Shown in pieces: positions 63,014 through 64,000 of a DNA stretch of 64,000 nt. The notes beneath the pieces are model-generated. The model worked only from the letters and a program-made list of their open reading frames with translations. It had not been told where the DNA came from and ran no database searches. The stretch is from Paucibacter sp. DJ2R-2. GTDB taxonomy: Bacteria > Pseudomonadota > Gammaproteobacteria > Burkholderiales > Burkholderiaceae_C. Position 1 is the stretch's first letter; each line of letters opens with the position of its first letter. Both the position numbers and the translations under genes were made by a program. The stretch spans positions 434,001-498,000 of the forward strand of contig NZ_JAJIRT010000002.1 of assembly GCF_025717675.1 (NCBI RefSeq), read 5' to 3'.

Positions 63014-63715
63014 TCAACTCGACTTGCGGGCCACGACGAAGGCGCGGATGTCTTTGCCCCGCGTGCCGTGCCGCTCAACACTCAAGACCTCCAAGCCCTG
63101 GCGCGCCAATGCCGCCAACAGCTGCGGCTGCTTGAAACACAGCACATGAGGGGCTTTGCCAATGGCGCGCATCAGCGGCAGCGCGAGGGTGGGGATGAGC
63201 GGGTTCATCTCGCCGATGCAGGGCGTCTTGGTGATCAAAAGGCCGCCCGGCCGCAGGGCTTGCACGGCGACGCTGAGGGCCTGATCGAGATCGTCCACCA
63301 GGTGCAGCAGATTGAATGCCAGCACCACGTCATAAGCGCCCGGCGCAAATTCAGGTGCGTCGGCATCGGCCAGCGCGAAGCTCAGCTGTGGCAAGGGCTG
63401 GCGGGCCAGCTTCTCACGCGCGATTTCAATCATGTGGCTCGACACATCGGTCGCCAGCAAGTGGCGTGTGCCGGACGCCAAACGCAGCGCCGTGCTGCCG
63501 GTGCCGCAGCCGAGTTCCAGCACCTCTTGGTCTACCGAGAGCAGGCCCTGAACACGGGCCAGCGTGGCTTCGTAGCCCGCCATATCGGCAATCGGGTCGG
63601 CCGCGTACTTGCGGGCGATGCGATCCCAAAAGCGCGCTTTGCGGGCAATAGCGGCCGGGGTGGCGGGCGCTGTTGGGCCAGCTTCGGCGCACGGGGCAAG
63701 GGTGGGAGACGACAT
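63014..63715 (-). CDS. class I SAM-dependent methyltransferase
   Basis: A 233-aa methyltransferase. The SAM-binding motif I is VLELGCGTGSTALRLA, followed by LLATDVSSHMIEIAREKL and the motif FALADADAPEFAPGAYDVVLAFNLLHLVDD. The substrate is unknown. I chose ATG 63715 because the other candidate, at 63757, overlaps the inverted repeat shared with the divergent LysR regulator gene. It is probably regulated by that LysR protein. Confidence 0.87.
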   Translation of the reverse strand: MSSPTLAPCAEAGPTAPATPAAIARKARFWDRIARKYAADPIADMAGYEATLARVQGLLSVDQEVLELGCGTGSTALRLASGTRHLLATDVSSHMIEIAREKLARQPLPQLSFALADADAPEFAPGAYDVVLAFNLLHLVDDLDQALSVAVQALRPGGLLITKTPCIGEMNPLIPTLALPLMRAIGKAPHVLCFKQPQLLAALARQGLEVLSVERHGTRGKDIRAFVVARKSS

Positions 63716-63752
63716 AGGGGCTGCGGACGGAGTCCGGGATGGAGATGACAGC

Positions 63753-63769
63753 TGCATACTATCTATGCA
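63753..63769. promoter_or_regulatory. inverted repeat, candidate LysR operator
   Basis: TGCATA (63753-63758) and TATGCA (63764-63769) form a perfect 6-bp inverted repeat around CTATC. It lies between the divergent methyltransferase and LysR genes, 50 bp from the LysR ATG, the usual position of an autoregulatory LysR site. Confidence 0.5.
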
Positions 63770-63818
63770 TGAGTTCGCTGGAAACGCCGAAATCTGCACA
63801 GGGCATATACATTGGCGT

Positions 63819-64000
63819 ATGGAAAAACTGGATTGGAACCAGCTCAGGGCGTTCTTGGAGACGGCTGAAACCGGCTCGCTCTCGGCAGCGGCGCGCAAGC
63901 TGGGCCTGACCCAGCCGACGCTGAGTCGCCAGGTGGCGGCCATCGAGCAGCGCATGGGCGTGACCTTGTTTGAACGGGTGGGCAAGGCCATGGTGCTCTC
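63819..64000 (+). CDS. LysR family transcriptional regulator, 3' part cut by window edge
   Basis: The first 60 codons of a LysR-type regulator. The ATG at 63819 starts MEKLDWNQLRAFLETAETG, and the helix-turn-helix is SLSAAARKLGLTQPTLSRQV, followed by GVTLFERVGKAMVL. The effector domain lies outside the window. It is divergent from the methyltransferase gene with a palindrome between, so it probably controls it. Confidence 0.93.
   Translation, partial: MEKLDWNQLRAFLETAETGSLSAAARKLGLTQPTLSRQVAAIEQRMGVTLFERVGKAMVL

Overview
The window is about 64 kb of high-GC bacterial chromosome with tightly packed genes and many 4-bp ATGA overlaps. The gene families point to a betaproteobacterium of the order Burkholderiales, probably of the Roseateles/Paucibacter/Rubrivivax type. 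They include a Bug-type tricarboxylate receptor, an NhaR-like LysR regulator, an imuA-imuB-dnaE2 mutagenesis cassette, a phasin with a lysine/alanine-rich tail, dusB-fis-purH, a liv-type ABC cluster with its own CoA ligases, and several PEP-CTERM proteins. The taxonomic placement is inference from gene content; there is no rRNA gene in the window. I found no tRNA, rRNA, CRISPR array, insertion sequence or prophage.

Layout. 1-5.6 kb: partial argB, a CDF metal transporter, dtd, then a MerR regulator divergent from a two-subunit molybdenum hydroxylase (IorAB-like) whose promoter has the 19-bp spacer typical of MerR control. 5.6-9.3 kb: a DUF533 protein, htpX, a small membrane protein, nhaR and an acetyltransferase. 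9.3-9.7 kb: a mosaic of structured repeats between convergent genes. 9.7-23 kb: a Bug receptor, then a long leftward cluster (acyl-CoA ligase, livG, livH, livM, binding protein, livF, a small protein, a PaaK-like ligase) divergent from a Crp/Fnr regulator, with a perfect palindrome between them, followed by a TPR-containing histidine kinase.

23-34 kb: five leftward genes that all encode exported proteins: a PEP-CTERM protein, a 1210-aa Ig-domain protein with a Cys-rich segment, a 376-aa secreted protein, a 1229-aa protein with calcium-type repeats and LVIVD-like repeats, and a di-heme c-type cytochrome/peroxidase-like protein. This is the best candidate for an undescribed system. 35-41 kb: the SOS-type cassette imuA-imuB-dnaE2 behind a perfect LexA-type box. 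41-47 kb: a PEP-CTERM protein, an M4 metalloprotease, a thioesterase, an Aer-like chemoreceptor behind a sigma-28-like promoter, and a GyrI-like protein. 47-52 kb: a two-domain fatty acyl-CoA reductase, a phasin and a patatin, suggesting storage-lipid metabolism, then a third PEP-CTERM protein.

52-64 kb: an M32 carboxypeptidase, a YqaA/DedA-like membrane protein, a family-3 solute-binding protein, dusB-fis-purH, then an aldehyde dehydrogenase / Tat-signal small protein / GMC oxidoreductase trio that could oxidise alcohols to acids. The window closes with a low-molecular-weight tyrosine phosphatase, a methyltransferase and a truncated LysR regulator. Read together, the reductase and the GMC/aldehyde dehydrogenase module could form the two halves of a fatty alcohol cycle, but this is inference.
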